Origin: Rhizomys pruinosus
Taxonomy: Eukaryota; Chordata; Mammalia; Rodentia; Spalacidae
Direction of reading: 5' to 3'
DNA length: 64,000 bases
NCBI GenBank assembly: GCA_009823505.1
Contig: VZQC01005595.1
Coordinates: 1,013,538-1,077,537 of the forward strand
The notes beneath the pieces were generated by a model, which had not been told where the DNA came from, did not search any database, and was given only the letters and a program-made list of their open reading frames with translations. The position numbers and the translations under genes are program-made. This document shows positions 33,011 to 44,745 of this stretch, piece after piece (the first letter of the stretch is position 1; the number at the start of each line of letters is the position of its first letter).

Positions 33011-33289
33011 CTCATGTCTCTAAAACTATAGCTCATAACCAACATTTCCATTATCATTACTTCATGTATTGCTTCACAGTGATATACAATGAAATAATGC
33101 AAATTGCTGTGCATTCCCTGTGTTTGGCATCATTTGATTCCCAAATCTCAACTACCATAAGTTTTTTTTCATACTTCCTACATATAAGGTCTAACCACAC
33201 ATATTGAGAAGTACTACAGAGCTGACTAACAAATTAAAATCATAAGTAACATATCATGGCTGGGAGGAGCCTGGTGGAATCTCTGAGGC

Positions 33290-33565
33290 ACAATTAAAGG
33301 CCAAATGGGGTAGCACATGTCTACAATCCAGGACTGGTGATACAGAGACTGCAGCATCCTGTGGACTTGCTGCCCAGACATTCTTACTGAAAAGGCAAGT
33401 TCCAGGATCTGTGAAATAGCCATTTTCAAAATGGTAGTTGGATAGTGATTGAGGGAAGACACCTATATTTCTAAATTTAAGTGGCTCCACATGCACATAC
33501 AGAGAAGTATGTTCTCATATATATGCACATTCATACGAACACACACACACACACACACACACATA
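33290..33565 (+). mobile_element. Diverged B4/RSINE1-like SINE with (CA)n tail
   Basis: A diverged B1-like start ('ggggtagcacatgtctacaa'), a middle with 'gcaagttccaggatctgtg', then 'aagtggctccacatgcacat' and a CA run at 33539-33563. This is the layout of B4/RSINE1 elements. Recognition is by pattern only. Confidence 0.55.
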
Positions 33566-33668
33566 CACAACCACCACAACCACAGCAATAGAGACATATA
33601 AAACCTAATAAATACCATTTTTTCTTTAAATGTGTGAAAGCATTCAATCCTTTTAAAATTAATATTAC

Positions 33669-34071
33669 TCTTCTAGTTTGTCTTGCATTGCTGTGACAAA
33701 ACACTCTGACCAACACCAACTTGGGGAGAAAAAGGTTCAGCTTACATCTCCTGGGTCACAGTTCATCATTCAGGGAGCACAAGGCAGGAACTCAGGGCAG
33801 GAACCTGGAGGCAGGAGCTGAAGCACAGGCCATGGAGGAATGTTGTTCACTGCCTTGCTCCCCTGGCTCATGCCCAGCCTGCCTTCTTGTACAGTACACA
33901 ACAGCCTGCCCAGGGTGGCACCACCCATAGTGGGCTGGGCCCTCTCACATTGCTCCACAATCAAGACAATACTCCACAGATATGGCCACAGGCCAGTCCA
34001 ATGGAGCCAATTCCCCAACTGAGGCTCTTTCAACACAGGTGTGTCAAGTTGACACTAAAACTATCAGCACA
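33669..34071 (-). mobile_element. ORR1-type MaLR solo LTR
   Basis: Antisense ORR1 LTR, closely related to the copy at 18749 but uninterrupted: 'gaacctggaggcaggagctg', 'cagggtggcaccacccatag', 'gtgtcaagttgacactaaaa'. A 5-bp duplication ATTAC flanks it (33664-33668 and 34072-34076). Confidence 0.88.
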
Positions 34072-34349
34072 ATTACCAAAGTTCACCAAGTTTTCTTTGA
34101 TGAAACACAAGGTATTCTCAATATTTGATTATTTCTAGTCTACTGTTAATTTCATTTCTCTTGATTGTTTTTCTCAAAACCTATGAAAAATAAGTCCAAA
34201 CAACTTGCCCAAATGTATAGAAATTGCTTATTTCTCACATAAGGCACAGTCCTCTTCCTATGTAGCTTGTTTTCCAAGTAGAGCAAACTGGGTTTTAAGG
34301 ACATTTATTTTAATTGATCCCTTTGTCTGTAAGAGTTTTGTTTTTGTTG

Positions 34350-34710
34350 TGTGGTGGTTTGAATGAGTGTCCCCCATAGGCTCTAGGTATTCAGACATTT
34401 GTCTCCAGTTGGTGGCGCTGTTTTTGGAGGTCTTGGGGTGTGTGGCCTTGCTGGAGGAAATATGTCACTGGGGACAGGCTTAGTGAGTTTTAGCAAGCCT
34501 TGTGGTCTACAGTTGCTCTCTCTCTGCTTCCTGTGATCTTTGCGAGATGTGACCTTCGGCTTCCTGCTCCAGTCTCCAGCTGCCATGCCTCCTGCCACAA
34601 TGGACTCTAATTCCCTGGAACCATCAATCATAAGCCCAAATAAAATTTTTCCTTTTATAAGTTCTTTGGTCATGGTGTTTTATCACAGCAACAGAAAAGT
34701 GACTAATACA
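34350..34710 (+). mobile_element. 5' LTR of the MT-type MaLR
   Basis: 361 bp. The segment 'gtcactggggacaggcttag' and the 'tttggtcatggtgttttatc' end are diagnostic of MT/MaLR LTRs. An AATAAA-like signal ('cccaaataaaatttttcc') sits near the 3' end. MT LTRs can act as RNA polymerase II promoters, notably in oocytes in mouse. Confidence 0.88.
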
Positions 34711-34786
34711 GTTATTGGTACCGGATTGTGGGCTGTTGACTGTGACGAACCTGACCATGTGGTTGGTTGGAGAAATGTAGAAGACT

Positions 34787-35938
34787 TTGGAACTTTGGGC
34801 TAGAAAGTCTGCTGACTACTGTAAGCAGAGCTTAAGGGGCCATTCTAGTGGAGGACTGGAAGAAAGCATGGCTGCAAAAGATGTGGTTCCAGAGGAGGAT
34901 AAAGACTTAGGCAGAAACTGGGATATTTTGGTAAAGAGTCTGGCAGCAGTTTGCCCACAGTCCAAATGCTTGCCTGATGCTAAGTTGAAAAGCAATGGAC
35001 TGATGTCTTTGGCAGAGGATATTTCAAGACAGCCTAATGTAGAAAAGGTGGTGTGGCTTTTAATGGTGAATATTATACAGATCTACAGTGAAAAAGAGCA
35101 AATGGGGCAGAAGGAAATGCAGAATGTACAGTTTGGATCTGAAAAGTACACTAGGAAGATTAAAGGTGTGGCCAAGGCATGTGAAGGAGAGGCTCCCTTT
35201 CATAAGGAGACAAAAGTGGTTAAGGAGAGGCCTGGAGATTTACAAGTAAACAAAAGAATCAGTACCTTCAGGGCAAGACCACACCCAGCTAATCCTCCAG
35301 CTTTTGAAAGGAAAATACTGAAAGCGTTTTCTACTGCTCCAAGTCCAGGGCAGAGAAAAATTGCAAATGTGGTTAAAGTAGGAGAGATTCCATCCCGAAC
35401 TTGCAGCCAGATTCGGCAATTTCATTCACATGATGCTGGCTTTAGAGGCATGAAGTTTGCAAGAGTGAAGGGGTCATCAGTTCTTCCTCCATGGTTTCAG
35501 AGAGCTGCCAAGGTCAGGCAGAGCACAGCAGGGGTGTCCCTGCATAAAGTAGGCCCTGATAGGCCATTTCATGAAGCTGTGAATGTGAAGCCTGGTTGGC
35601 AGCAGAGACCCCAAGAAGACATTCAAGATGCCAGACCTGTGAGATGTTTGCCAAGGAGAGCTGCATATAGGGAGTGGTACCGGCCTAAGAAAGAGATGTA
35701 TGTTGCAAGCAAAGCTGGAAGAGCTGAGCCATCTAAGCCCTTTGGAAGTCAAGTCCCAGAGGTTGCATGTGGAGCTACTGGACTTGGCATTGCCCTGCTG
35801 GTTTTTGGTCTTGTTTTGGTCCGGTATTTCCTCACTATGCCTCTATTCCTCCCTTTTGGGATGGGAATGTGTATTCAGTTCCACTGTACATTAGGAGTTT
35901 GTAATTTGTCTTTTGATTTTATAGGAACTTACAGTTAA
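34787..35938 (+). CDS. 383-codon open frame in the MaLR interior, function unknown
   Basis: The frame covers about 84% of the element's interior, starting 77 nt after the 5' LTR and ending 147 nt before the 3' LTR. The predicted product is basic and Lys/Arg/Pro-rich through most of its length (e.g. FRARPHPANPPAFERK), without a zinc-knuckle, protease or polymerase motif that I recognise. The last about 55 residues are strongly hydrophobic (GIALLVFGLVLVRYFL, then PLFLPFG), which could be a membrane segment or just translated non-coding sequence. MaLR interiors are regarded as remnants related to ERVL gag; whether this frame is a gag relic or chance is unknown. Later in-frame ATGs exist, so the start is arbitrary. 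Confidence 0.4.
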   Translation: MELWARKSADYCKQSLRGHSSGGLEESMAAKDVVPEEDKDLGRNWDILVKSLAAVCPQSKCLPDAKLKSNGLMSLAEDISRQPNVEKVVWLLMVNIIQIYSEKEQMGQKEMQNVQFGSEKYTRKIKGVAKACEGEAPFHKETKVVKERPGDLQVNKRISTFRARPHPANPPAFERKILKAFSTAPSPGQRKIANVVKVGEIPSRTCSQIRQFHSHDAGFRGMKFARVKGSSVLPPWFQRAAKVRQSTAGVSLHKVGPDRPFHEAVNVKPGWQQRPQEDIQDARPVRCLPRRAAYREWYRPKKEMYVASKAGRAEPSKPFGSQVPEVACGATGLGIALLVFGLVLVRYFLTMPLFLPFGMGMCIQFHCTLGVCNLSFDFIGTYS

Positions 35939-36085
35939 GAGATTGGCTCGAGTCTCTGAAGACACTTGGACTGTAGACTTTTGAATGGCATTGAAACTGG
36001 TAAAGACTGTGGGGGCTTTTAAGGTTGGACTAAATGCATTTTGCATTTTATATGGTCAGGAGCCTATGGGGGCCAGGGAGTGGAA

Positions 36086-36449
36086 TGTGATGGTTTGAAT
36101 GAGTGTACCCCATAGGCTCTAGGTATTCAGACATTCGTCTCCAGTTGTTGGTGCTGTTTTTGGAGGTCTTGGGGGGTGTGTGGCCGTGCTGGAGGAAGTG
36201 TGTCACTGGGGGCAGGCTTAGTGAGTTTTAACAAGCCTCGTGGTCTACAGTTGCTCTCTCTCTCTGCTTCCTGTGCTCTTTGCCAGATGTGACCCTCGGC
36301 TTCCTGCTCCAGTCTCCAGCCGCCATGCCTCCTGCCACAATGGACTATAATTCCCTGGAACCATCAATCGTAAGCTCAAATAAACTTTTCCTTTTATAAG
36401 TTCCTTGGTCATGGTGTTTTATCACAGCAACAGAAAAGTGACTAATACA
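36086..36449 (+). mobile_element. 3' LTR of the MT-type MaLR
   Basis: 364 bp, same type as 34350-34710, about 94% identical by hand count. Differences include one extra GG and one extra CT unit. Confidence 0.88.
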
Positions 36450-36767
36450 GCGTGACTATGTCCTAAATTAATACCCAACTTAAAATTAGTGCTATCAACT
36501 TTAAATAATTTAGATTTAATTTAGATTAAGCCAGAAACATGTTAACAGAGATACTTTTCCTGATCAAGCTTTAGACAGTCTCTGAACTGTTCTCCTAACT
36601 ATGTGCTGACATTGTCATTTATATTGATTGTGGATGCCTAGGTAACTTTTATTCAAAAATAAAATAAAAATTCTACAAAAACTTAGAAAACTCCAACTTT
36701 GATTCCAGGCTCTCAAAAATAATCAGTCTAAATCCTTGTCCTTAATATTCAGCCTGCTCACCCTGAG
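36450..36767. other. No feature seen
   Basis: AT-rich spacer. Confidence 0.35.
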
Positions 36768-36950
36768 GGGCTACCTGCATGTATGTAAGTGCACCCATAA
36801 TGTGGAATGCTCACAGAGATAAGAAGTTGGATCCCCCAGAACAGGAGGTACAGATAGTTTTTAGCTGCCTGGTAGGTGCTAGGATTGAAACCATGGTCCT
36901 CTACCAGAGCAGGTAGTGTTCTTAACCTCTGAACCAACTCTCCTGCCCCC
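36768..36950 (-). mobile_element. Old B3-like SINE
   Basis: Diverged body ('tgcatgtatgtaagtgcacc') and head ('ctcttgccagag'-like 'ctaccagagcaggtagtgtt', 'accaactctcctgccccc'). Similar in age to the copy at 4800. Confidence 0.68.
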
Positions 36951-39867
36951 ACATACTAATTTTATAATATATATTTTATTTATATTTTAAGTGGATATAT
37001 ATTTTATCAAAAATATAGCAACTAAATTTACAAGTGGAAATCCATCTGTGTTTTAGAACTAAACTATATGATAGAATGAATTAAATATGGTTGGGAGGGG
37101 CTATTGAAGTGGGGATGGGTCAGGCCGTCTGAATATGATAAGAGTTATGGTATGAAATGCACAAAAACTCAAAAATTATACATTAAAAAGTGTGGCTACA
37201 TTTAGTCAGAGCTTGGTTTAATGTAATGGAATCTACATGTTTGAATGACTGCTTACAAGGGGATTAATCTTGTAGGGTAAATATGAAATATTTGAAATAC
37301 TCATGTGGTCTGGTCAGAAGTGGGTCAGGTTTTAAATAAGTCTTTTTTGTTGATTTGTTTTTCTGAGACTTAACTGTGCCTTTCAAAATGTAACAAGGAA
37401 GCCAATGGAGAAAGCTGTAGGAAAGGCTTCCCTTATGAAGATCCAACACATTTCCCCAGTGGAGAGAAATAAAACAAGAAGCAGGATGGTTCAAGTTATT
37501 CCTGCTGCTTTACTAAAATGTCAGTCTGGCTCTTATGTTACATTGCTGCATTTTGAGTCTATGAAGCATTTAATGATTTTATTTTTAAGACACCAAGTAT
37601 TCTCCAAGTGAATATTATGAAACAATAATGCTGGTGCTCTTATGTCTAGTGCTGAAGAACATATTTTTGTCAATGCATTAAAGAATGGGGTTTCATTCCA
37701 TTTTATTCTGACATACTAAACTTGATTTAAAAGATTCATATTCTCTTTTAGATTTAATGCAAAATTCAAGCAGAAGAGCTGTAGAAGGTCTTTCTTCTAT
37801 CATCCATCCCGATGTTGAAATGAAGCAAGTGTTTACATGAAAGCATGAAAAGAGGGTCGGTCATCCATCAGTGTCATCTTTTAATACCAGGATATGTAGA
37901 GTTCTGTGGAGACTTGATACGGTTTCTAATCTCCCAATACTATCTTACTAAACTGAGATAACTTTAAAATTAATTCCCCTAGTTTTTATTGGACATGAAT
38001 GAATCTAAATTACTAAGGTTTGTTGGACATGTAAAGAAACAAAGAACCTCAGCATAATGAAGCTATGCTTTCCAAAACAACTATGTAACCAGTTCATACC
38101 TGTTGTTCATAGTATTTATTTAGTTGTCTGTTATATTCTGGGTTGAGGGGATTAAAAGTATAAATTTTTAACATTTTCTGTTTTGAATTCTTGATTGTGT
38201 ATATTTGTCCACATGTGCATGTCTACATGGACATGCATATGATATCAGCTTTGCAGTGATCCATGGGTCTGTGAAGTCCAGCCATGTTGAGCTCTCAGGG
38301 ACACATCAACCTTTTCTTTTGACTTATGAGGTGATACATCCCAGATGTGGCATGGCCCCACTCCCAGGTGTCCTTCATATAAAGCAATCAGAACTCTAAT
38401 GAATTGTAACTTTGTAAGGTGTGTTTTTAAAATTATGGAAGAAAATGGAGGAACAGAAAGATTTCATTAGGATGTGGAAACATATGTTTGCTTTAGGGAC
38501 ATTTTTGAATATGTGTGAGGCCAGGAGAATTTCCAAACAGGTCTCTAATTCTATGTTCATGGCTGGTATTGTATGAGTGACATGGGATTTGATTTCTCAT
38601 AGGTTTTTACTGAAACACAAATGGGGGTGGTCATGCTCAAATGTGCTACATACATTTAAATTCAAAAGCACATATTAAAATGTTTAATCAATTTTCAGGA
38701 GTTGATATGTTTTAAGTATTTACTTCCCATTTTGAAACCTCAGAATACATCGAATATATGCTGTGCTTTTACATGCGTATGTGTACTTATTTGAACTACT
38801 GTGACTCATTTGAATCCAAATGAGAAAATTCAAAGTGCTCCAATTTTGTGCTTCTTTACATCAAATGCCTGAGGATACCTGTTCTGTTTTTAATGAAAAG
38901 TTACTATGGTTCTGAACTTCATTCTCAGAAAAGACCCACAAGGTGATGAAGACCATCATTTACCTACTGAGTTTTCCTCGCTTAGAGAACTGGAGACTTC
39001 TATTTGTATCCTCCTCATTTATAACATTTGGAGAAACTCTCAAGGCCAAGTAACGAACAGGGATTGCAAACATTGCTTAATCTTTCTTGGTCTGCTTCTC
39101 TGATTGTGGACTTTAGCTACACATACAGTGCTAGATGCTAGAATAAAGCACAAAACATGTTGGAAGATTTATCACCATCAAATTGAATCCTGACTTGAAG
39201 ATCTTAAAAAATTTTAGTAGTTCAAAAGTATAGTTGATAGAATATAAAAAGATGTATAGCTCTTTAAATAAATAGGATATATATAATTATAGTAAAATTT
39301 AACAATTTTAAACAGTAAAATACTAACATGAAACACACTTTCCATCAGTTTGAATTTTGGTTATTCTAATTTCATTACCACACATATGACTTGTATCTAA
39401 GTGATAACTTTTAGATGATCCAAAATTATGACTAAAAATATTATTCAATTCAAAATGAGTAATTTGATTCACAACAGGGATTTATCTGGAAAGAAAATTC
39501 TAATAAATCTTCCATCCCACTGAGTCATTTTGACAAGTGCAATAACAAAAGCTGTGGTTGGCAGTATCTACAAGTGATATCTTGGCCTGTCAACATCTCC
39601 CTGGCCATAGGACATAAATTAGCTTCTAAAAAACTTAATAATGAAAGTTACCTTCTTTGACCTTTGATTATATACACTTGAGCTTTTGTGTCTGTATCAA
39701 AGATATAAAATTGTTTTTAACTATTTAGTCATTTTCCATATTCATTGACATGTTATTTGAAATGTTTAATAAAAATAAGTCAAGTGATTATTCAATTAGT
39801 TTATAATTTATTTATAATGACATAAATATTTTAGATTGAAAAGAAAACAAATATTCTTTTCCTTTTT
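36951..39867. other. About 2.9 kb without a recognised feature
   Basis: AT-rich, single-copy-looking. ORFs up to 76 codons show no recognisable similarity. I saw no splice-flanked exon or RNA gene. Confidence 0.4.
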
Positions 39868-40511
39868 TAAAATAATACTTTTATTGATGTTTTGTTCATT
39901 TTGTACATCATTTTTCAGTTCAATTTATACATATTCCCCTTTCCCTTCCCCCCATCCCACCTCAGTTAATGCATTTTGCCATATATGTCCTGTATCTTTC
40001 TCTCGGTCTTTTTAATGTTTTCCTCTGCAGAGGTTTATTGCTTTGGGCAGAATTTAACAGTATCAATCCGTTCTTTGACCCAGTCCTTATGTTGCTGTTG
40101 TTCCCTTCAATTTGTATTGCTCCAAAATATGCCAATATAAATGTCATGTATGTAACAGAATTATATCCTCCAGGAATAAACTGTATGTTAATACCAAATT
40201 CATATTTTCCCCTTCCATTTTATATTACTCTAAAATATGAATACATACCTTCCACCCATATACATTAACTACCATATCTGAAAATAAGCAATGTGTTAAC
40301 TTAACTTTAGGGCCCATTAAGAGATTCACATTATATCAACACAGTTGCTTTCAGAAGGAAAGAAATATAACAATAACATTCATCAGCTTGCCTTTCAACT
40401 GGGGATTTGGTGCTAGCACCCACAAATGAGGTAAACCATTCTCTGGTTTTTGTTTGTTTGTTTGTTTGTTTGTTTGTTTTTTCAGTGAGGGGGTCTGCAT
40501 TACTTCACTTA
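39868..40511 (-). mobile_element. L1 3' UTR and ORF2 terminus (outer L1, left half)
   Basis: Antisense L1 3' UTR ('tgatgttttgttcattttgt', 'gccttTCAACTGGGGAtttgg') leading to the ORF2 terminus ('tacttcacttag'). The same element resumes at 44746. A plus-strand L1 sits between, flanked by an imperfect duplication (GAATAATTGTTTCGAA at 40512 and GAATAATGGCTTTGAG at 44730). Confidence 0.85.
40447..40480. repeat. (GTTT)n run
   Basis: Eight or so GTTT units inside the outer L1 3' end. Confidence 0.9.
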
Positions 40512-40528
40512 GAATAATTGTTTCGAAC

Positions 40529-41385
40529 TTTGAATAGATCAACTAAACAAAGAATGAACAGAGAGACATCTGAAACACCTGAACTGAACAATACATTACT
40601 CCAGATGGACCTCACAGACATATACCAAATATTCCACCCAAACACCAGAGAATATACCTTCTACTCAGCACTCCATGGAACATTCTCCAAAATTGACCAC
40701 ATACTGGGACACAGAACAAACCTCAACAAATACAAAAGGATTGAAATAATTTTATGCATCCTGTCAGACTACAGTGCAATAAAGCTCAATGTCAACACCA
40801 GGATAAGCCCAACTATCTACAAGAACACATGGAGAGTAAACAGCATACTCCTGTATAAGGAATGGGTCAAGGAAGAAATAAAGAAATAAAAGCATTCCTG
40901 GAACTATGTGAAAATGACAACACAAGCCAACAAAATCTGTGGGATACTTTAAAAGCAGTTCTAAGAAGGAAGTTTATAACACTGTGTGCCTACATTAAAA
41001 AAAAAATAAAAAGAAAAAACAAAAACAGAAAGAGCACAAACAAATGATCTAACACTGCAGCTAAAAACACTTGAAAGACAACAACAAATGAACCACAAAC
41101 ACAACAGACAGGAAGAAATAACAAAAATTAGAGCAGAAATCAATTAAATAGAAACAAAGAAAAAAATACAAAGAATCAATGAATCCAAAAGTTGGTTCTT
41201 TGAAAACATAAACAAGATAAATAGACTTCTAGCCCAGTTAACCAAAAGAAAAAAAGAGCAACTCCAAATCAAAAAGGGGAAACAACACAACAGACAAACA
41301 AAAAAATCCAGACAATTCATATGGAAATACTTTCAAAATGTTTCAAATACTTCAAATACTTCAATACTCTACTAAATTTGAAATT
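40529..41385 (+). mobile_element. Middle L1, endonuclease/linker part
   Basis: Plus-strand ORF2 from about codon 157 ('aacagagagacatctgaaac') to about codon 430 ('ctactaaatttgaaa'). It continues at 42266 after an inserted stretch. It encodes broken pieces of the endonuclease C-terminus ([14 protein letters not shown] is readable) and the linker. Confidence 0.88.
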
Positions 41386-42265
41386 GAACACTCATCCACT
41401 GCTGGTGGGAATGTTAAACTCTTAACAGCACTATGGAAAGCAGAGCTTGTCGGAGAACCCTTGGAAAGACTTGGAATGAAACTGCCACCCTACCCAGCTT
41501 AATACCACTCCTGGGCAGTTACCCTCCAAGGGACTTATGCCACCACAGAGATACATGCACAGCCAATTTACTTGCCACTCTTCTTCACAATAGCAAGGAG
41601 CTGGAACCAACCTAAATGCCCCAACTGAGAGTGGAAGAGAAAATGATGTGGTACATCCCAACACAATGAGTTCTATGCAGCAGTAAAGAATAATGAACAT
41701 CACGAAGTTTGCAAGGAAAATGTGGCGGAGCTAGGGACATCATGCTTGAGTGAAGTAACACAGTCCCAGAAGCAAACAAAACGACGAATTGGTAGCCCTC
41801 ATTCTGTGGATGCTAGTGCCAATTAACGCAGTTGTAAGTTATTTTCTTGTTGTTAGAGGCCCCCTGAGTCTTTTGTCCAAAGCAGTTGGGCGTAATGATT
41901 TGGAAACAACAACGAACAACGAAGGGAAAGGACTGCATCCAAAGAACTGACTGAAAACAGTGAATTCTGCTCAAAAACGTCAACTTCCTCATGGAGAATT
42001 ATTGAGAAAGACTTAGAGATGAAAAGCATGTTTGGCAGAATGCATGAGCTCTGGCGGGGTGGGGTAATGGGCGGGAACACGGGTCTAGATTTGTTAAAAA
42101 TAAATAAATAAATAAATTTATGCGAAAAAAAATAAAATAAAGCATATAGGATTAAAAAATGGGCTCAGGATCTAAACAAGAAACATCTTAATAAAACATT
42201 CAATATCATCAGTAATAGGAAAATACAAAATAAATCGACTTTAAGATTTCATCTTAAAAAAAAAA
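41386..42265 (+). mobile_element. Inner L1 3' fragments with indel-rich sequence
   Basis: 41386-42130 matches the young L1 3' end (compare 48231-48965), including the CAA-rich 3' UTR and the tail 'aaataaataaataaat', but with dozens of single-base insertions. 42150-42262 is a further short ORF2 scrap (about codons 1095-1125) ending in an A-run. Together they interrupt the middle L1 between codons about 430 and 433. Confidence 0.82.
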
Positions 42266-44729
42266 ATCTAAGAGAAATGGAATAATACCTGAAATCCAGG
42301 AATTCACCAGAGCTTAAAGAAGGTGAGATTGATAGTTTAACAGACCCATAATATTTGAGGAAATTGGAAATGTAACAAAAATCCTCCCAACCAAGAAAAA
42401 AGCCCAGGCCCAGATGATTTCACAGCAAAGTTCTATAAAACATTTAAAGAGGGCTTACAACCATTACTACTCAAACAGTTCAGAAGGATACAAGCAGAGG
42501 GAAATCTCTCAAATTCCTTCAATGAAGCCAGCATTAACCTAATGCCCAAACTAGGCAAAGACACAACCAAAAAAGGATTAAAAGGATTATAGGTCCATCT
42601 TATTATTGAGCATAGATGCAAAAATACACAGCGAAATACTTGCAACCCACGTACAGACCCACATAAAAAAAATCATATATCATGACCAAGTTGGATTCAT
42701 ACCAGAGATGCAGGGATGGTTCAAGATATGTAAATCAATAAATAACTTTAAACCCAGAAATGGAATGAAATAGAAAAACCACATGATCATCTCAGTTGAT
42801 GCAGTAAAAGCATTTGACAAAATTCAGCATCCCTATGTTTAAAGTTCTAGAGGGAATTGGACTGGAGGGAAGATTCCTTAGCATGATCAAAGCCATATTT
42901 AGCAAACCCACTGCCAACATCATCCTAAATGGAGAGAAGTTAAAAGTTTTCCCCTTAAAGGTGGGAACCTGGCAAGACTCTCTCCTATCACAACTCCTAT
43001 TCAATATAGTGCTTGAAATGCTCGATAGGGCAATTAGCCAAGAAAGGAAATTAAATAGTACTAATTGAAAAAGAGGAAGTCAAGCTATCCCATGTTGCAG
43101 ATGATATGATATTTTACCTAAGGGATGCTAAAAACTCCTAGAAACAATAAAGACTTTCAATAAAATGGTGGGATACAAAATTAACCTAGAAAAATCAGTA
43201 GCCCTTCTTTATACCAACAACAAGCAACAGAAGAAGAAATATAAGGAGACCTTCCCGTTCACAATAGCCTCAAAAACAATAAAATATCTAGGAACAAACC
43301 TAACTAAAGACACCAAAGATCTCTACAACGAAAATTTTACACCTCTAAAGAAGGAGATTGAAGAAGACTTCAGAAGATGGAAAGACCTCCCATGTTCATG
43401 GGTTGGAAAAAAATTAATACTGTAAAAATCCCCATTTTACCCAAATTGATATACAGATTCAATGCAATCCCAATCAAAATCCCCAGGAGTTTCTTCACAG
43501 ACTTGGAAAAAAAATCCTTAAATTCATGTGGAAAAACAAAAGTCCCCGAATAGCCAAAGCAACCATGAGTGAAAAGAGAAATACATGGGGGATCACTATA
43601 CCAGTCTTCAAACTATATTACCAGGCTATAGTCATAAAAACAGCCTGGTATTGGGACAAAAACAAACCTGTAAACCAATGGAACAAAACTGAAGATCCAA
43701 ACTTGAGCCTACACAATTTCAGCCACCTCATATTTGATAAAGGGGCCAAGAAGACACAATGGAGGAAAGACAGCATTTTCAGCAAACGGTATTGGCAAAA
43801 CTGCATCACTACTTGTAGAATAAAATTAGATCCCTTCCTCTCACACTGTACAAAAATCAACTTCAAATGGATCAAAGAACTCAATGTGAAACCTGAAACT
43901 ATGAAGGTGATAGAAGACAATGTTGGCAGCAAACTATAAGACATAGGGGTAGGAAAAGACTTTCTAAATCAGACACCAGCTGCACAGGAAATAAGGTCAA
44001 CAATTGACAAATGGGACCTATTAATCTCAAAAGCTTCTGCACAGCAAAAGAAACAATCAGTGAAGTGAAGAGAAAACCCACAGAGTGGGAGGAAAGTTTC
44101 ACTGCTGATACATCTGACAGTGCATTAACTTCCATAATATATAAACTACTCCAAAAAACAAAAACAAAAATGTAAGAAAACAAACGACCCATTCAAGAGA
44201 TGGAGTAAAGAGCTGAGCAGAAAGTTCACAAGTGAGGAAGTAAAGATGGCTGAGAAACATCTTAAAAAGTGTTCATCATCACTAATAAATTAAGGAAATG
44301 CAAATTAAAACCACTTGAAGATATCATATCACTCCAATTATACTGGCTAGGATCAAGAAAACAAATGATACCAAATGCTAGAAAGGTTGTGGGGAAAGGG
44401 GTGCACTCATCCACTGCTAGTGGGAATGTAAACTTGTACAACCACTATTGAAAACAGTGTGGAGAACCCTTAAAAGACTCAAAATGAGCATACCACCTGA
44501 CCCAGTCATACCACTCCTGGGTATATACCCACAAGAATCATCCTACCACAGAGATGCATGCACAGCTATGTTTGAAAAGACTCAGAAGGGGAAACAGGGC
44601 ATGTATTGCATAATGCATGAACTTGGGAGGGGATGGGGGGCATGGAGGGGGAAATGAAACTGGATTGAACTGAGAAGGGTTATTTTAAATGCACAAAACC
44701 TCAATAAAAGATTTAAAAAGAAAAAAAAT
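42266..44729 (+). mobile_element. Middle L1, reverse transcriptase to 3' end
   Basis: ORF2 resumes at 'aaatctaagagaaatgg' and runs through the RT region to about codon 1195, then jumps to a 3' UTR (44573-44700) and an A-rich tail. The RT catalytic motif region ('catgttgcagatgatatgat' near 43090) reads out of the main frame. There are many frameshifts and stops. Longest open piece: 137 codons (43526-43939). Confidence 0.88.
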
Positions 44730-44745
44730 GAATAATGGCTTTGAG

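Larger units (their letters stand above)
34350..36449 (+). mobile_element. Complete MT-type MaLR retrotransposon with two LTRs
   Basis: Two direct LTRs (34350-34710 and 36086-36449) start TGTG(G/A)TGGTTTGAATGAG and end CTAATACA. A primer-binding-site-like TTGGTACCG follows the 5' LTR (about 34714), consistent with the Leu-tRNA primer usual for ERVL/MaLR. A purine-rich stretch ('gggggccagggagtggaa') precedes the 3' LTR. The 1375-bp interior has no pol-like sequence, as is normal for this non-autonomous group, but one long open frame. By hand count the LTRs differ at about 20 positions plus three small indels. No clear 5-bp duplication was found (TTGTG versus GCGTG at best). Confidence 0.88.

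Noticed and set aside
37264..37611. ORFs of 68-76 codons
   Set aside because: No similarity recognised and no supporting context.
40511..40529. Second twin-priming inversion at the 40511/40529 orientation flip
   Set aside because: The plus-strand part has its own 3' end and tail at 44700-44729, and the minus L1 resumes beyond it, so nesting explains it better.
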